Positions 44,826 to 46,642 of a stretch of 46,642 bases of DNA are shown here, piece by piece. The translations under genes and the position numbers were made by a program. The DNA lies in the NCBI GenBank assembly GCA_029289235.1, contig JARFTZ010000034.1:1-46642 (forward strand), written 5' to 3'. Below the pieces are notes generated by a model that did no database searches, was not told the origin of the DNA, and worked only from the letters and a program-made list of their open reading frames with translations. The first letter of the stretch is position 1. Every line of letters begins with the position of its first letter. Source of the stretch: Gammaproteobacteria bacterium. Lineage in GTDB: Bacteria > Pseudomonadota > Gammaproteobacteria > Burkholderiales > Rhodocyclaceae.

Positions 44826-46642
44826 ATGAGGTCGCTCAAAACCCGGATGATCCTGTTCGTCCTTGCTATTTTGACGGTGGTTTCGGCGTTGCTTTGCGGC
44901 GTTGCCTACGTCAAGACGCGGGACGCGTTGCTGGCATCGATTCATCAACAGATCGAGCAGGCGGCCGCAGGAAAAATGAGTTTCGTCACCGAGTGGGTGG
45001 CGTCACGCCAGGCCGTCGTCGCCTCGACACTGGGGCGTTTCGGCAGCGGTGAGTTGAAGCCGATTCTCGACCAGGCCAAGGAGGCGGGCGGGTTCGACGA
45101 CATGTACATCGGCCAGCCGGACAAGACGATGACGCAGTTCTCGCAAGCGACACCGGTGCCGCCGGGCTACGATCCGACCGTTCGGCCGTGGTACGTCGCC
45201 GCGGCTGCCTCACAAGGTGCGATCGCTTCTCCGCCGTACATTGATGCGTCGACCAAGCGCCCGATCATTACTTTTGCCAAGGCGCGGCGTGATGGCGGGC
45301 AGTTGATGGCCGTCGCAGGAGGGGATGTGACGCTGCAACGCATCGTCGATGAAATTCTCTCGGCCCGTTTGCCGGGCGAAGGTTACGCGTTCCTGATTAC
45401 CAAGGACGGGCTGGTGATCGCGCATCCGGCCAAAGAGTCCGGTCTGAAGAAGATTGCCGACGTCGAGCCGGGCTTTGATCTCGCTACCTTTCCGGCCGAT
45501 GGCAAGATCCACGCGAGGAGGATCGGTGCAGCTGCCATGCTCAGCGCGCTCTATCCCGTCGGAGGCACCGGCTGGCTGCTGGGGGTGATGGTGTCGGAAG
45601 ACAAGGCGACGAATCCGATCGATCAGCTGATGCTCGGCATGTTCGGCCTGATGGCGATCGGTCTGATTGTGGCTTTCTTCGTCACCTCGTTCGGCATCAG
45701 CCGGATGATGCGTGGCATCTCCGCGCTGCGCGACACGATGCAGGCCATGGCGATGGGGGGCGGCGATCTCACCGTGACCTTGCCGGTGGACAGCAACGAC
45801 GAAGTGGGGCAGACCAAGGACGCGTTCAACCGCTTTGCGGCGATCTTGCGCGGAATGGTCAGCGAGATCAAGACCGATTCGTCGAAACTGATCGAGGGCA
45901 TCGAGCGGGTGGCCAAGGCGACCGAGGACATCAGCAGCGGCTCGAAGGAGCAGGCGTCCTCGGCCAACGCGACCGCTGCGGCGGTCGAGGAAATGACCGT
46001 CAGCATCAGCCACATCGCCGATTCGGCGAAGAATGCCGAGCAACTGACGCGCGATGCCGGGCAGGCTTCGCAGCGGCTGGCGGGCGACGTGATGGAGACC
46101 GCCGAGGAAATCGCGCGCATCTCGACGACGGTGCAGCAGCTCGAAACGGTGCTGCATGAACTCGACGGGCGCTCGGCGCAGATCAGTGCCGTTGTCGGGG
46201 TCATCAAGGAAATTGCCGATCAGACCAATCTGCTGGCGCTCAATGCGGCAATCGAGGCGGCGCGGGCGGGCGAGCAGGGACGAGGCTTTGCCGTGGTGGC
46301 CGACGAGGTGCGGAAGCTGGCGGAACGGACCGGCGTCTCGACCGTGGAGATCGGCGACACGATCCGCCTGATCCAGGAGGAAACGAAGATGGCCGTGGCG
46401 AGCATGGAAGACGCCGTCCAGCAGGTTCATCGCGGCGTCGAGAAATCGCAGGCGGTGACGTCGTCGATCGCACAAATCGAGCAGAACGCCCAGGTCATCG
46501 AACAGGCGCTCGTTACAATCGCCTCGGCAACCTCCGAGCAGTCGCTCGCCAGCCAGGAGATTGCCCGCAATATCGCGCGCATGCACGAGATGACCGAGAG
46601 TGCCGACGCGTCGATCCAGGAAACGCAGACCGAGACCGATCG
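44826..46642 (+). CDS. Methyl-accepting chemotaxis protein with dCache domain (partial)
   Basis: The open frame runs off the window after about 605 codons. ATG 44826 sits four bases after GGGAGG. The first membrane helix is at about residues 8-30, a periplasmic dCache domain at about 35-265, the second helix at about 268-290 ([20 protein letters not shown]), then HAMP and the signalling domain. The hairpin tip [18 protein letters not shown] is near 465-482. Tyr115, Arg120, Trp122, Tyr123, Tyr138, Asp140 and Asp167 match the spacing of the amino-acid-binding motif of dCache receptors such as PctA. It should sense an amino acid directly. Confidence 0.92.
   Translation, partial: MRSLKTRMILFVLAILTVVSALLCGVAYVKTRDALLASIHQQIEQAAAGKMSFVTEWVASRQAVVASTLGRFGSGELKPILDQAKEAGGFDDMYIGQPDKTMTQFSQATPVPPGYDPTVRPWYVAAAASQGAIASPPYIDASTKRPIITFAKARRDGGQLMAVAGGDVTLQRIVDEILSARLPGEGYAFLITKDGLVIAHPAKESGLKKIADVEPGFDLATFPADGKIHARRIGAAAMLSALYPVGGTGWLLGVMVSEDKATNPIDQLMLGMFGLMAIGLIVAFFVTSFGISRMMRGISALRDTMQAMAMGGGDLTVTLPVDSNDEVGQTKDAFNRFAAILRGMVSEIKTDSSKLIEGIERVAKATEDISSGSKEQASSANATAAAVEEMTVSISHIADSAKNAEQLTRDAGQASQRLAGDVMETAEEIARISTTVQQLETVLHELDGRSAQISAVVGVIKEIADQTNLLALNAAIEAARAGEQGRGFAVVADEVRKLAERTGVSTVEIGDTIRLIQEETKMAVASMEDAVQQVHRGVEKSQAVTSSIAQIEQNAQVIEQALVTIASATSEQSLASQEIARNIARMHEMTESADASIQETQTETD

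Noticed and set aside
45210-46586. 458-aa open frame opposite the chemoreceptor
   Set aside because: Long only because of codon bias in the receptor gene; no recognisable domain.

Overview
The window looks like a chromosomal segment of a Betaproteobacterium, most likely of the order Rhodocyclales. It is GC-rich with short intergenic gaps. It carries the betaproteobacterial backbone mlaFEDACB - ABC exporter - ibaG - murA - his - hinT - tatABC - S1C protease - nif3. Assignment below order is inference.

Layout. 1-1945 (+): end of dgoD, then dgoK and dgoA, a galactonate (De Ley-Doudoroff) module. 1931-3241 (-): membrane class III adenylate cyclase, overlapping dgoA tail to tail. 3324-16739 (-): a compact MSHA-pilus/type II secretion-like operon. 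It begins with a sigma54-type response regulator and continues mshM, mshL, mshN, mshE, mshG, a PilM/PilN-like fusion (mshI position), mshJ, mshK, a GspK/PilX-like prepilin and a classical prepilin. 16845-20574 (+): Mla phospholipid transport operon. 20614-23784 (+): ABC-2 exporter, ibaG and murA. 23785-26952 (+): a structured 310-base leader, an unrecognised 253-aa protein and a potassium-dependent-type membrane pyrophosphatase, sitting between murA and hisG. 27070-29033 (+): hisG, hisD. 29057-31020: a complete IS1634-family element with 12-bp inverted repeats and a 6-bp target duplication, apparently inserted in the loop of an older stem-loop. 31250-34081 (+): TRAP transporter dctP-dctQ-dctM. 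34189-35274 (-): hisC, inverted relative to the other his genes. 35392-38952 (+): hisB, H, A, F, I, E. 38961-40829 (+): hinT, tatA, tatB, tatC. 40840-41988 (-): DegS-like protease, divergent from nif3 (42014-42760). 42955-43149 (-): a 64-aa membrane protein. 43386-44741 (+): MATE efflux protein. 44826 to the end (+): a chemoreceptor with an amino-acid-type dCache domain, cut by the window edge.

How the genes work together. The mla, murA and ABC genes serve envelope maintenance. The his genes encode the histidine pathway apart from hisZ, which the short HisG would need from elsewhere. The tat genes form a full twin-arginine translocase. The TRAP transporter, pyrophosphatase and galactonate genes suggest a metabolism that uses organic acids and conserves energy from PPi. 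The least ordinary parts are the MSHA-like nanomachine, the leader plus unknown gene ahead of the pyrophosphatase, the broken his operon with its IS, and two poly-G tracts in positions where slippage could change expression or reading frame. No rRNA, tRNA or CRISPR array was seen.
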